Origin: Gordonia hankookensis
GTDB taxonomy: Bacteria; Actinomycetota; Actinomycetes; Mycobacteriales; Mycobacteriaceae
Assembly (NCBI RefSeq): GCF_014673215.1
Contig: NZ_JACWMS010000006.1
Coordinates: forward strand, 62,001-126,000
Direction of reading: 5' to 3'
Length of the DNA: 64,000 nt
Part shown: positions 51,233 to 60,378 of the stretch, piece by piece
Numbering within the stretch: the stretch's first letter is position 1
Layout: the number at the start of each line of letters is the position of its first letter
Notes under the pieces: model-generated
The model's input: only the letters and a program-made list of their open reading frames with translations
What the model was told of the DNA's origin: nothing
Database searches by the model: none
Position numbers and translations under genes: made by a program

Positions 51233-52680
51233 GCAGCAGCGACCAGCCACTGGACTGGGCCAACGAGCCACACATGAGCCCGGTCGATGCCCTGATGTGG
51301 CGGGGGGACACCGATCGTCGTCTGCGCGGCACCATCAGCATGCTGGAAATCTATGACTGCGTACCGGATTGGGAGCGGTTGCTCGCCGCGCACGAGTGGG
51401 GCAGTCGGATGGCACCGCGCTTTCGGCAGCGCGTCGTCGACTCTCCGCTGCGCACCGGCACCCCGAGTTGGGCGGTGGACCCCGACTTCGACTTGCACTA
51501 CCACCTCCGGCATATCCGCCTCGCAGGCGACGGCTCGATGCGCGAGCTCCTCTCGGCGTGTGAGCAGCTGGCGATGACCGCACTCGACCCGGCCCGCCCG
51601 CCATGGGAGGGCACGCTGATCGAGGGGCTGCCCGACGGGCGGTCGGCCTACTTCCTCAAGGCCCATCACGCACTCACCGACGGCCTGGGGGCGATCCTCG
51701 GTCTGGCACAGTTGCATTCGACGTCGCGCGATCCGATCCCCGGCAAGCCGCAGCCGCCCAGTCCCGAGCCGGTGAACATCTCGGCGCTCGACGTGGTCGG
51801 CCGCCAGCTCGGCGAGGAGGTGCAACGACTCCCGCACAGAGTCGACACCGCCATGCGCGGGATGCGTGCGCTGACCCGACCGACGAAGGCGCTGAGCGAC
51901 GTCCTGCGGTACGGACGATCGGTGCCGCGAGTGGCCGGCCTGGTGTCTCCGCCGGGGTCGCCGCTGCTCGCCGCGCGGAGTATCTCGTGGAGGTTCAGTG
52001 CCTTCGAGGTCCCGTTCGCCGACCTGAAAGCCGCAGGCGCGACCGCTCGGGCGTCGGTCAACGACGTCTATCTCGCCGGGCTGATCGGCGGTTTCCGGCT
52101 CTATCACGAGAAGCTGGGTCAGCCGGTCGATGCGATCCCGGTGGCCATCCCGATCTCAGTACGCAGGCCCGAGGATCCGGCAGGCGGGAACCGGATCGCC
52201 GTCGGACGCATGGCCGGTCCGGTGGGTATCGCCGATCCGTTCGAGCGGGTGCTCACCATCCGCGAACAGGTCCGCGCCGCGCGGACCGAACCCGCCGTGG
52301 ACATCTTCAACACGCTCGGGTCGGTCCTCGCCTGGCTGCCGGGCCAGGTCCTCGCTCAGTTCAGCGGTGCGACAACACAAAACGACCTGCAGGCCAGCAA
52401 CGTGCCGGGCATTCCCTGGGACACCTACGTCGCCGGGGCGAAGGTGGAACGCATGTTCCCGTTCGGGCCGCTGCCCGGGTGCGCGGTGATGGCCACCATG
52501 ATCACCCACAACGGCACGGCCTGCCTGGGGCTCAATCACGATGCCGCCTCGATCACCGAGCCGGAGCTCTTCGCCGAGTGCCTCGTCGACGGGTTCAACG
52601 AGGTCATCGCTCTCGGCGCGGAAAAAGATTCCGGTGCAACAGAATCGGTTGATCCAGTGCTGATGCGGCGCGTCATCTGA
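51229..52680 (+). CDS. wax ester synthase / diacylglycerol acyltransferase (WS/DGAT)
   Basis: A 483-residue bifunctional acyltransferase that makes triacylglycerol or wax esters from acyl-CoA. The catalytic HHALTDG (HHxxxDG) is at about residues 146-152, and the structural PLF-like, ND (SVNDVYLAGLIGGFRLY) and SNVPGIPWDTYVAGAKV motifs are present. GTG 51229 overlaps the plsC stop (GTGA); GTG 51223 is a two-codon longer alternative. It completes a glycerolipid-to-storage-lipid operon. The 3' end overlaps the convergent phosphoribosyltransferase by 8 bp. Confidence 0.94.
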   Translation: MSSSDQPLDWANEPHMSPVDALMWRGDTDRRLRGTISMLEIYDCVPDWERLLAAHEWGSRMAPRFRQRVVDSPLRTGTPSWAVDPDFDLHYHLRHIRLAGDGSMRELLSACEQLAMTALDPARPPWEGTLIEGLPDGRSAYFLKAHHALTDGLGAILGLAQLHSTSRDPIPGKPQPPSPEPVNISALDVVGRQLGEEVQRLPHRVDTAMRGMRALTRPTKALSDVLRYGRSVPRVAGLVSPPGSPLLAARSISWRFSAFEVPFADLKAAGATARASVNDVYLAGLIGGFRLYHEKLGQPVDAIPVAIPISVRRPEDPAGGNRIAVGRMAGPVGIADPFERVLTIREQVRAARTEPAVDIFNTLGSVLAWLPGQVLAQFSGATTQNDLQASNVPGIPWDTYVAGAKVERMFPFGPLPGCAVMATMITHNGTACLGLNHDAASITEPELFAECLVDGFNEVIALGAEKDSGATESVDPVLMRRVI

Positions 52681-53365
52681 GCCGGAGGCAGCGCGTGACC
52701 TCGTCGTCGCCGACCTGATGGAAATCGCGATACGACAACCCGACGGCGTGAAAGGGTTCCGGAGAGCTCACACACACCACGGCGTCGACGGCCGGGTCGG
52801 CGGTGAAGCGCCGGATCGCGTCGTCGGGTGCCGTCGGCACCGCGATGACGACGGCACCGGCACCTGACGCGCCCACGGCACGTAGAGCCACCGCCATCGT
52901 CGATCCGGTCGCCATCCCGTCGTCGACGAGGATCACCGTCTTACCCTCGACGACCACGGGTTCGGCACCTTCGCGATAGCGATGCTCGCGGTCGATGCGG
53001 ATGGCCTCCTCGCGGTCGACCACCTCCTGGAACTGTTCGGGTGAGACACCGAGTCGGCGGGGGACATCGTCGTTGACGATGACCTGCCCCGCCGCCAGGG
53101 CGCCCATCGCGAACTCGGGCTGACCGGGCGCGCCGAGTTTGCGGACCACCAGCGCGTCGAGTGAGGCACCGAGGGCATCGGCCACCACCCGGGCCACCGG
53201 CACACCGCCGCGTGCCAGACCCAGCACGACGATGCGGTCGTGTGGCTGGCCCTCGTTCGAACCGGACGGGATAGGTGCAGTCGGTATCGGCGCGCTGTGA
53301 AGTCGTTCGACGAGAGCTCGACCGGCGGCCTGCCGATCGGCGAAGACCTCTGCGCGCCGTGACAT
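52673..53365 (-). CDS. phosphoribosyltransferase-domain protein
   Basis: A 230-residue type-I PRTase. The PRPP-binding loop is VILVDDGMATGSTM (about residues 144-157), with LGLARGGVPVA near the N-terminus and ALVVRKLGAPGQPEFAMGAL following, characteristic of the Rv0571c/Rv2030c-like family often found near dormancy genes. No catalytic specificity is known. The ATG overlaps the stop of the upstream SnoaL-like gene by one base (TGATG), so they are coupled. An Ala/Pro linker at about 25-40 is variable. Confidence 0.85.
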   Translation of the reverse strand: MSRRAEVFADRQAAGRALVERLHSAPIPTAPIPSGSNEGQPHDRIVVLGLARGGVPVARVVADALGASLDALVVRKLGAPGQPEFAMGALAAGQVIVNDDVPRRLGVSPEQFQEVVDREEAIRIDREHRYREGAEPVVVEGKTVILVDDGMATGSTMAVALRAVGASGAGAVVIAVPTAPDDAIRRFTADPAVDAVVCVSSPEPFHAVGLSYRDFHQVGDDEVTRCLRLR

Positions 53366-53817
53366 CAGTCGATCCGGATCGCGGGGCCGACGTCCAGAGC
53401 GAAGCTCGGAACGTCGTCGAGGCTCATCTTGGCCTCGTAGGTGCGGTCATAGCCGGTCCCGCAGATCCGCCAGCCCTCATCGGTGCGGCGGTAGCGGTCG
53501 TCGTAGAACGCGGCGCCGATGAGCATGAACTTGAAATCCGGCACGATGACCCGGTCCTGCAGGTACCAGCGTCCGGTGGCCTCGTCGCCCTCCACGTCGA
53601 TCTCGGGGTGGGCGACGCGGTGCTCGGTGATCACCGCGGGTCCTACCGATTCGCGCATGAAGCCGACCAGCTCATCACGGGTGGTGAACTTGAGGCTGCT
53701 GCCGTAGTCGCCGGTGACATCGGGTGTGAGGGTGCCTTCGAACACCTCCCAGTTCTTCGTGTCCAGTGCACGGAGGTAGCGGTACTTGAGCTGCTTGATC
53801 GCCTCGAGATCATCCAT
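53365..53817 (-). CDS. SnoaL-like (NTF2-fold) protein
   Basis: A 150-residue protein of the SnoaL_4/NTF2-like type. IKQLKYRYLRALDTKNWEVFEGTLTPDV (about 7-34) is the usual N-terminal helix pair, VITEHRVAHPEIDVEGDEATGRWYLQD forms the central strands, and YDDRYRRTDEGWRICGTGYDRTYE the end. Such folds include ketosteroid-isomerase-like and dehydratase enzymes, but many members are uncharacterised. First gene of a pair with the phosphoribosyltransferase. It is divergent from the SCO6745-like gene across 81 bp. Confidence 0.82.
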   Translation of the reverse strand: MDDLEAIKQLKYRYLRALDTKNWEVFEGTLTPDVTGDYGSSLKFTTRDELVGFMRESVGPAVITEHRVAHPEIDVEGDEATGRWYLQDRVIVPDFKFMLIGAAFYDDRYRRTDEGWRICGTGYDRTYEAKMSLDDVPSFALDVGPAIRID

Positions 53818-53862
53818 GGTTCAACATCTACCCGACTTGCCGCCCAAGACCTACTGAATCGG

Positions 53863-53892
53863 TTGACAGGGGTACTCAGTGGCCGCGAGTGT
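53863..53892 (+). promoter_or_regulatory. TTGACA-N18-GAGTGT promoter for a leaderless gene
   Basis: A consensus -35 TTGACA (53863-53868), an 18-bp spacer and GAGTGT (53887-53892) end 6 nt before the ATG at 53899. This is the best -35 seen in the window. Confidence 0.6.
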
Positions 53893-53898
53893 GGACCG

Positions 53899-54783
53899 AT
53901 GACCTCGATCGCCGATGAGACCGCCAACCAGACCGCCCGCAAGGCCTACGAGAGCATCGAGCCGTTTCACGTTCTCGCGTACTTCAACCGCGGCCTGCGC
54001 GCGGCGCAGGAGGACACCGGCCTCGACGGCCACGGCTTCTACGTCGGCGCCCGCGCCGCTCCGATGGGCGAGTGCCATGCGTCGGTCGTGACGTCGTCGT
54101 TCTACAACTTCGCATCCGACCTGATCACCACGAGTTGGGATGCCGCCCGCGCGGTCGGACTCGAGAAGGTCGCGGCGCGGCGCGTGCAGATGCTCGACGA
54201 GCAGCTGCGCGCGATCCTGGGTGATCGGATCGGCGACGCCGAGATCGTCGAGCTGACCAACCGCTATCGCGAACTCGCCGACGGGCTGCCGTTCGGTGGC
54301 CGTCCGCTGGCATCCGCCTGGGCCGCGGCCACTCCGCCCGACGAGCCGCATGTCGCGCTGTGGCACGCGATCGCCGTTCTCCGGGAATGGCGCGGCGACA
54401 ACCACATCGCGGTGCTGGTCAACCACGACCTCGATGCCCTGGACGCGGTGATCTTCCATGAGGCCGAGCTGCCGGACCCGACGATCCGTCGGCGGACGCT
54501 CGGCCGCAAGCTCATCCAGCTGACTCGCGGGTGGTCGGACGACGACTGGGATGCCTCCGTGGACCGGCTGATCGGACGTGGCCTGGCGACCCGGGTGGAA
54601 TCGGGCGAGCGACTGACCGACGCCGGCCTCGACGTCTATCGCGCGATCGAGGACGAGACCGATGCCATCACCGCCCAGGCCTGGGCGAAGCCCGGTGTCG
54701 ACGAACTCCTGCAACGGACGCGACCGTATGTGAAGGCCGTGATCGACGCGGGAGTGCTACCGGGTACCCGCAAGAAGGACTGA
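53899..54783 (+). CDS. SCO6745-family protein
   Basis: A 294-residue protein. The opening (TARKAYESIEPFHVLAYFN, about residues 12-30), the GFYVGARAAPMG segment, SFYNFASDLITTSW and the C-terminal winged-helix-like part (RKLIQLTRGWSDDDWDASVDRLIGRGL) match what I recall of the actinobacterial SCO6745 family, whose second half resembles a MarR-type wHTH. A biochemical role is not established. ATG 53899 is set by the promoter 6 nt upstream; the upstream frame extension shadows the SnoaL and PRTase genes. Confidence is high that it is a gene, moderate for the family name. Confidence 0.75.
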   Translation: MTSIADETANQTARKAYESIEPFHVLAYFNRGLRAAQEDTGLDGHGFYVGARAAPMGECHASVVTSSFYNFASDLITTSWDAARAVGLEKVAARRVQMLDEQLRAILGDRIGDAEIVELTNRYRELADGLPFGGRPLASAWAAATPPDEPHVALWHAIAVLREWRGDNHIAVLVNHDLDALDAVIFHEAELPDPTIRRRTLGRKLIQLTRGWSDDDWDASVDRLIGRGLATRVESGERLTDAGLDVYRAIEDETDAITAQAWAKPGVDELLQRTRPYVKAVIDAGVLPGTRKKD

Positions 54784-54803
54784 GGTCGCCACGGCGGCAG
54801 CCG

Positions 54804-55877
54804 TCAGTGTGACGCGTCCTCCGACGGCCCCTCGGAGTCGTCGGAGGATCGGCTGCGGCGACTCGACCGCGACGTCGACGACCATCCGAACAGATCGGAC
54901 CCGTAGAACCCGGTGTCGATCTCGCCGGTGTCGGCGCCGGACGAATCGATGCGTCCGCGCCGCCATCCGCCCTTCAGCGGTGGCGCCTCGCCGAAATGAT
55001 CGGGGTCGCCGGAGCCGTACCAGGCGACGAGCACCGCTCCGATGACGGCGCCGATGAAGCCGACGATGGCCAGCCACCCGAGTCCGGGCTTGGCCGTGTC
55101 GTTGAGGAACAGCACACCGACGAGGCTCGGGCCGGCCGTCTCGCCGACGACCAGGACTGCCGTCACCCCGTTCACCGCACCCACCTGCAAAGCGACCGTC
55201 TGGACGAAGAAGCCGACGGCGCCTGCGACCGCGATGGTCCAGGCGGCCGGGTCGGTGAGCAGCGTCACGAGATGGAACGGTGCGACGCCGTCGAGGACGC
55301 GGACCGCGATCGCGATCATGCCGAACAGTAGTCCCGCGGTGGCGCCGCCGACGATGGCCGCGTGCCTGCCGAGCCGGTACACGCCGAACAGTGCGATCGC
55401 GCAGAGTCCCAGGGTCGCGACGAACAGTTCCCAATGGAAGACGGCGCTCTCGCCGCCGCCCGTGTGGTGCTCGGCCGACATGCCGAGCAGGCACAGCGAC
55501 AGCACGACCAGCCAGATGGCGATCCAGTCGCGGGTGTGCAGCGCGATGTTCAGCATGATGGTGCCGAGCAGGGCGGTGATCACGAGATTTGCCGACACGA
55601 TGGTCTGGGAGAGGAACAGCGGGAGGAATCGCGCGGCCAGCGCGCCACCGGCGAATCCGATGATCACCATCATCGTGCCGAGGATGAAGGAGGGATCGAC
55701 GAAGGTGGACATCGTCGATTGCAGTGAGGGACCGCCGACCGCGTTGGTCTGGTTCTCCTCGGTGCCCTCGTCACGGGCGGTCGTCGCCACCCGGCGCGCG
55801 CCCAGCGCGCGTAGTACCGTGGACATCCCGTAGGCGACAGCGGCGAGGCAAGCGGCGATGATGCCGATCACGAACAT
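54804..55877 (-). CDS. EamA/NIPA-like multi-helix transporter
   Basis: A 357-residue membrane protein with nine or ten hydrophobic helices, resembling DMT/NIPA-type (putative magnesium) transporters of actinobacteria. The first helix FVIGIIAACLAAVAYGMSTVLRALGAR and the PLFLSQTIVSANLVITALLG segment are typical. The C-terminal 70 residues are cytoplasmic, acidic and Ser/Arg-rich (repeated RSSRRSRSSDD), probably disordered. ATG 55877 has GAGAGAGGCGGGG upstream; the 13-residue longer reading is basic and improbable. Substrate unknown. Confidence 0.75.
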   Translation of the reverse strand: MFVIGIIAACLAAVAYGMSTVLRALGARRVATTARDEGTEENQTNAVGGPSLQSTMSTFVDPSFILGTMMVIIGFAGGALAARFLPLFLSQTIVSANLVITALLGTIMLNIALHTRDWIAIWLVVLSLCLLGMSAEHHTGGGESAVFHWELFVATLGLCAIALFGVYRLGRHAAIVGGATAGLLFGMIAIAVRVLDGVAPFHLVTLLTDPAAWTIAVAGAVGFFVQTVALQVGAVNGVTAVLVVGETAGPSLVGVLFLNDTAKPGLGWLAIVGFIGAVIGAVLVAWYGSGDPDHFGEAPPLKGGWRRGRIDSSGADTGEIDTGFYGSDLFGWSSTSRSSRRSRSSDDSEGPSEDASH

Positions 55878-55982
55878 CAGAAAACCCCGCCTCTCTCGCC
55901 TGTCTCTTCGGGTCAACCCGGCGTAACAGCATTCTGCAACGTTTGCCGACGACCGACTATTCCTTTTCGGCAGGTCTCGTCC

Positions 55983-56008
55983 GGGCCGATGGATCAGCCT
56001 ATCGGCCC
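55983..56008. promoter_or_regulatory. perfect dyad upstream of the ATP-grasp gene
   Basis: GGGCCGAT (55983-55990) and ATCGGCCC (56001-56008) are perfect inverted arms with a 10-bp spacer. The dyad ends 5 bp before the -10 hexamer TAGACT, so a bound repressor would cover the -35 region. Confidence 0.55.
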
Positions 56009-56013
56009 TCTCC

Positions 56014-56019
56014 TAGACT
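56014..56019 (+). promoter_or_regulatory. -10 element TAGACT for leaderless ATP-grasp gene
   Basis: TAGACT lies 7 nt before the GTG at 56027. Confidence 0.5.
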
Positions 56020-56026
56020 CGATGCG

Positions 56027-57208
56027 GTGGGCACTGTGGGGACTTCCGGACAAAAGCACGTTCTGATCACTTTCGGGCGGTCGTTCCTGACTCTCGAGCT
56101 GACCCGGCTGATGTCCGCGGCGGGACATCGGGTGACCATCGTCGACAGCATCCCGGTGGGTGTGACCAGGTTCTCTCACGGGGCGGACGCCTTTCACCGC
56201 GTGCCTGCACCCAAGTTCGAGCCGCGGGCGTACTGCCACGCACTCGCGCAGATCGTCGTCGACGAAAAGGTTGACATGGTCATCCCGATCCACGAGGAGA
56301 CCGACATCCTCTCGATGATGGTCGACATCTTCCCGCCCGATTGCGAATTGTTCCTGTCCGATTTCGAGACCGAGAACAGCCTCCACAACAAGTTCGAGTT
56401 CCAGGAGCTTCTCGTCGCCCGCGGGATTCCGGCGCTGAAATACGCTCAGGTCCGCGGTCCCGACGACCTCGCGGCGCTCGATTTCGACGCACCGTTCGCC
56501 CTCAAGGAGTGCTACTCGCGGGGATCGCAGAAGGTCCACAAGGTCACCCCGGGTGACCCGATGGACTGGGTCGAGTTCGACCCGATCAACCCGTGGCTGG
56601 CGCAGGAATGGCTCTCCGGAACCAACTACTGCACCTACTCGATCTGCCGTGACGGCCAGATCAACGCCCACGCCACCTATCCGGTGGATTATGCGATCGG
56701 TGGGAGTTCGTGCCTGAACTTCAAGTCGGTTCAGCATGATGCGATCTTCGATTGGATCTCGAAGTTCGTGCGGGACATGAACTTCACCGGTCAGGTCGGG
56801 TTCGACTTCATCGAGGATCCGGAACGTGGGCTGTTCTGCATCGAGTGCAACCCACGGGCGACCAGCGGCATCATGATGTTCGGTCCGGAGGACGGCGTCG
56901 ACCGCGCATTCTTCGGGACCAACGACGAGATCATCACCCCGGGAGCCGATGTCGACAAGATGATCGGCCTCGGCATGCTGCTCTACGGGTGGCGCAAGGA
57001 TTCGCGCCGAGGGCGCAGCATGCGGCAGTTCGTGCGCGCCTTCCGGTCGTCGAGCGATGTGATCAGTTGTCCGGGGGACCAGCGGCCCGCGATCCTTCTC
57101 CCGTTCGCCTATCTCGGCATCCTGCGCAGTTGCTACAAGTACAAGGTCGGGCTCGCCGAGGGATTCATGCACGACCACGAGTGGGACGGTCTGCGGATCT
57201 CGGAGTGA
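56027..57208 (+). CDS. ATP-grasp family protein, unassigned
   Basis: A 393-residue ATP-grasp ligase-like enzyme. The N-terminal Rossmann-like lobe begins HVLITFGRSFLTLELTRLMSAAGH; the central lobe has HNKFEFQELLVARGIPA, FALKECYSRGSQKVHKV and a Trp-rich AQEWLSGTNYCTYS; and the metal-binding end is GFDFIEDPERGLFCIECNPRATSG (Glu and Asn ligands). It resembles the carbamoyl-phosphate-synthase/DdlB-like group that joins a carboxylate to an amine or thiol. No partner biosynthetic genes are adjacent. GTG 56027 is chosen because of the TAGACT hexamer 7 nt upstream; the 28-residue extension to 55943 is rejected. Substrates unknown. Confidence 0.8.
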   Translation: MGTVGTSGQKHVLITFGRSFLTLELTRLMSAAGHRVTIVDSIPVGVTRFSHGADAFHRVPAPKFEPRAYCHALAQIVVDEKVDMVIPIHEETDILSMMVDIFPPDCELFLSDFETENSLHNKFEFQELLVARGIPALKYAQVRGPDDLAALDFDAPFALKECYSRGSQKVHKVTPGDPMDWVEFDPINPWLAQEWLSGTNYCTYSICRDGQINAHATYPVDYAIGGSSCLNFKSVQHDAIFDWISKFVRDMNFTGQVGFDFIEDPERGLFCIECNPRATSGIMMFGPEDGVDRAFFGTNDEIITPGADVDKMIGLGMLLYGWRKDSRRGRSMRQFVRAFRSSSDVISCPGDQRPAILLPFAYLGILRSCYKYKVGLAEGFMHDHEWDGLRISE

Positions 57209-57222
57209 CCCGCGCGGCGCGG

Positions 57223-58632
57223 TCAGCTGCTGACGCGGCGCCCGCGAACATAGACCTCGGCGATCGCGGGTTCGCGCAGGCCCATCAGTAGCGCGAACAG
57301 GGTCTGGTCGCGTGCAGTGATCGGATTGTCGGACCGGATTCCTTGTCGCAGTACCGATTCCAGTGGCGGCCATCGTTCGGGGTCGATGACCAGGAAGTCG
57401 GCTTCCTTACCGACGTCGAAGTTGCCGAACCGGTCCTCCATGTCGAGAGCACGTGCACCGGCCAGCGTTCCGGTGAACAGCATCTCGGCGGGGTGCATGG
57501 CCACGCCTGCGGGGCCGGGCTCGGTGAGGTGAACCTTGAAGGCGTCGGACAACACCCGCGAGATCAACCATTCGTCGCCCGCGCCGATGTCGGTACCTGC
57601 CGCGATGGTGATCCCGGCCGCCACGGTCCGTCGCCACGGCATGGTTCCCGAGCCCAGGAACAGCTGGGACACCGGGCAATGCGCGATCGACGTCCCGGTC
57701 TCGCCCATCCGGGCGAGTTCGCGGTCGGTGCAGTGCACCGCGTGCGCCATCACGGTCCGGCGACCGAGCAACCCGGCCCCACCGGTCCTGCTGCCCGGCA
57801 GGAACCGGCCATCGTAGGTGTCCAGGTAGGAATCGACCTCGAAACTGCGCTTGACGAGGTCGATCTCACCGTCGCCGGGCCGATTGTTCTCGTTGAGGTG
57901 GGTGTGCACGTAGACACCCCGATCGCGCACGTCGTCGTAGAGCTCGCCGAGACCGGCCAGGGTCTGGGTGGTCACCGAGAGCGAGAATCGCGGCACGATC
58001 GCCACGTGCAGCAGTGCCGAGGAGACATCGCCGGAATCGGCTGCGTGCCAGCGGTCGATCTCGTCGGCCGTGAGGTCGATCGCCTGCTGCTCGGAGGTGA
58101 GCAGCGGACTCGCCGACGGGCCGCCCGTGGTCTGGATGCCACGGCCACTCACCAGCCGGAGGCCGGCACGGCGGGTCTCCTCGAACAACGCGTCCTGAGC
58201 GTGCGGGAAAGCCGAGCCGAACACCATGGCGGCGGTGGTCCCGGCAGTGATGCGGCGCTGCGTGAAGTCGCGTGCGATCTGTTGGGCGAAACCGGGATCG
58301 GCGAGCCGCGCCTCGGCCGGGAAGATGCATGTCTCCAGCCACTCCAGCAACTGCCCACCGCCGTAGGCATCGACCGAGTAGGTCTGCGGGAAGTGGATGT
58401 GCGCATCGACGAAGCCGGGGATGAGGTATCCGTCCCCGTGGTCGTGGATCTCCTCGACGGCGTCTGGGGAGTCCATCGCCGGTCGGCTGTCACGCTGACC
58501 GCAGTAGACGATGCCGCCCGTGTCATCGAGGACCAGCGCACCGTCGGGTATCCAGGTCAGGGCGTCGGCCGCCTCGGTGACGGCGGGGCGGCCGGCCACG
58601 TGGAAGATCTGGCCGAGATGGGTCGTGGTCAC
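57223..58632 (-). CDS. guaD: guanine deaminase
   Basis: Amidohydrolase converting guanine to xanthine with release of ammonia. The 469-residue protein has the zinc site PGFVDAHIHFPQT (HxH), VHTHLNENNRPGDGE, HAVHCTDRELARM and AGTDIGAGDEWLISRV, and the C-terminal ADFLVIDPERWP composite-barrel strand. The FPQT and HLNEN segments are those of GuaD rather than other cyclic amidohydrolases. GTG 58632 gives the conserved start. Its stop and that of the ATP-grasp gene face each other across 14 bp of GC palindrome. Confidence 0.87.
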   Translation of the reverse strand: MTTTHLGQIFHVAGRPAVTEAADALTWIPDGALVLDDTGGIVYCGQRDSRPAMDSPDAVEEIHDHGDGYLIPGFVDAHIHFPQTYSVDAYGGGQLLEWLETCIFPAEARLADPGFAQQIARDFTQRRITAGTTAAMVFGSAFPHAQDALFEETRRAGLRLVSGRGIQTTGGPSASPLLTSEQQAIDLTADEIDRWHAADSGDVSSALLHVAIVPRFSLSVTTQTLAGLGELYDDVRDRGVYVHTHLNENNRPGDGEIDLVKRSFEVDSYLDTYDGRFLPGSRTGGAGLLGRRTVMAHAVHCTDRELARMGETGTSIAHCPVSQLFLGSGTMPWRRTVAAGITIAAGTDIGAGDEWLISRVLSDAFKVHLTEPGPAGVAMHPAEMLFTGTLAGARALDMEDRFGNFDVGKEADFLVIDPERWPPLESVLRQGIRSDNPITARDQTLFALLMGLREPAIAEVYVRGRRVSS

Positions 58633-58677
58633 CCGAACACGAAAGCACAGGACGACGGCGTAGGCCGGGTGAGCGCG

Positions 58678-60366
58678 TCAGGACGGTGCGGCATCGAGCC
58701 ACCGCTTGGCCTCGGCATAGGCGTCGTCGACGGATTCGAACACCCGGTCGGTGGCCTCGAAGATGTTGTCGCGACCGATGGCATCGACGAGACCGGCGCT
58801 CTCGATGCCCTTCATCAGCGGCGGTCGCACGCCCGCGAGCATGAACCTGCCGCCCTTGGCCTGTAGCTCGTCGGCGTGGGCGCGCAACAGTTTCTGCAAG
58901 GTCGACGACGGGACGTCGGGCAGAGTACGCACACTGAGGATCAGTGCGCTGCGCCCGTTGTCGTCACTGACGGTCGGCCATGTCTCGGCGATGCGCGGTA
59001 CCTCGGCGAACAGCGCGACACCCGAGTAGTCCAGGACGGTGATCCCGTCGGCGGGCAGGGTCTGCGGGGTGTCGACGACCCGCCAGCCACCATCGTCCGG
59101 CACGAGGGCGACCAACCGCGCCGCGCGCGCGGCCTGAACGCAGTACAGGACCAACGAGATCGCGGCACCCACGAGGATGGCGTCCTGCAGGGGGATCTGG
59201 GTGGTGGCGACGAAGGTGACGAGCAAGGCGACGGCGCTCAACCTCGCGGTGCGGAACACCAGCACGATGTCGGCCCACCGGCCCTGGATGAGTTCGAAGC
59301 CGATCACGAACAGAAGGCCACCGATGACCGCCATGGGAATGATCTGCGCGGCCGAGCCGGCGATCAGGACCAGCAGGATCAGCCAGATGCCTGCGAACAT
59401 CCCGGCCCACCGCGTCTGTGCGCCTGCCGACACCGCAACGCCCGTGCGCGACAACGAGCCGCCCGTGGGCAGCGACCCGAAGAAGCCGCCGACCAGATTG
59501 GCCGCGCCCTGCGCGGAGAAGTCGCCGGAGGCGCTCGGCCGCGATTTGTCGGGGTTGGGGACGGCCGCCGAGATGCCGGCCGCCTGGGCCAGCGCCACCA
59601 GGGCTATCGCGAAGGCGCCGAGCAGCAGATCCGGGAATGCGGAGAGATCCGGGACGGTGAACGGCGGGAGACTGTTCGGCACCTCGGCGATGTCGCCGAC
59701 GGTCTCGACATCGGTTCCGATGACGGCGGTGACGCCTGTGACCACCACCAACGCGATCAGGGTCGCGTAGGACTCGAGCGGTTTGATGAAGCGGAACACC
59801 GCCCAGACGGCGACCGTGGCCAGGGCGACGATCACGGCGTGTATCGACCATTGCGAGATGTGCGCGAAGGCATCGACGAACTTCAGCACCGTGTTGTGGG
59901 CATCGGGTGTGTATCCGGTGACGTCCTTGATGACGCCTGCGACGATCTGAACGGCGATACCGACGGTGAAGCCGGTCATCACCGCACCCGAGACGAAGTC
60001 CATGATCGCGCCGATACGGAGCAGACCGAACAGAAGCATCACCGCACCGACGGCCACCGTCAGCATCGCGATGTTCCCGATGTCGTGGGGGTCGAGGCCT
60101 GCCTGTGCGAGCACACTCTGCGCGGACAGTGCGATCGCACTGGTCAGCGTCGTCACCATGAGCACGGTGCGGGAGAAGACGGAACCGACCAGGGTCGAGA
60201 CCATTCCCGAGTAGAGGCCGCTGACCGGGTTGAAGCCACCGATGCTGGCGTAGGCCATCCCCTCGGGGATCGAGAACAACGCGGTCACGAGCCCGGAGAT
60301 CGCGTCTGAAGGACGCGGGCGCGAGACACGGATGGTGGGACGTCTGAACCGGTTCACGACAGACAC
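58678..60366 (-). CDS. SulP-family anion transporter with STAS domain
   Basis: A 562-residue SLC26/SulP protein with about 12-14 helices in residues 20-420. The family signature is near the N-terminus (SGLVTALFSIPEGMAYASIGGFNPVSGLYSGM, about 25-56), followed by a cytosolic STAS domain (about 440-555; GITVLDYSGVALFAEV, DDNGRSALILSVR). Substrates of this family include sulfate, bicarbonate and dicarboxylates; none can be assigned. GTG 60366 has TAGGCT 6 nt upstream. Confidence 0.91.
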   Translation of the reverse strand: MSVVNRFRRPTIRVSRPRPSDAISGLVTALFSIPEGMAYASIGGFNPVSGLYSGMVSTLVGSVFSRTVLMVTTLTSAIALSAQSVLAQAGLDPHDIGNIAMLTVAVGAVMLLFGLLRIGAIMDFVSGAVMTGFTVGIAVQIVAGVIKDVTGYTPDAHNTVLKFVDAFAHISQWSIHAVIVALATVAVWAVFRFIKPLESYATLIALVVVTGVTAVIGTDVETVGDIAEVPNSLPPFTVPDLSAFPDLLLGAFAIALVALAQAAGISAAVPNPDKSRPSASGDFSAQGAANLVGGFFGSLPTGGSLSRTGVAVSAGAQTRWAGMFAGIWLILLVLIAGSAAQIIPMAVIGGLLFVIGFELIQGRWADIVLVFRTARLSAVALLVTFVATTQIPLQDAILVGAAISLVLYCVQAARAARLVALVPDDGGWRVVDTPQTLPADGITVLDYSGVALFAEVPRIAETWPTVSDDNGRSALILSVRTLPDVPSSTLQKLLRAHADELQAKGGRFMLAGVRPPLMKGIESAGLVDAIGRDNIFEATDRVFESVDDAYAEAKRWLDAAPS

Positions 60367-60372
60367 TCGGTC

Positions 60373-60378
60373 AGCCTA
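60373..60378 (-). promoter_or_regulatory. -10 element TAGGCT for leaderless SulP gene
   Basis: TAGGCT on the minus strand lies 6 nt before the SulP GTG. Confidence 0.45.

Noticed and set aside
57206-57225. GC palindrome between the ATP-grasp and guanine deaminase genes as a terminator
   Set aside because: The stem is only 5 bp and mostly reflects the symmetry of facing TGA/TCA stop codons.
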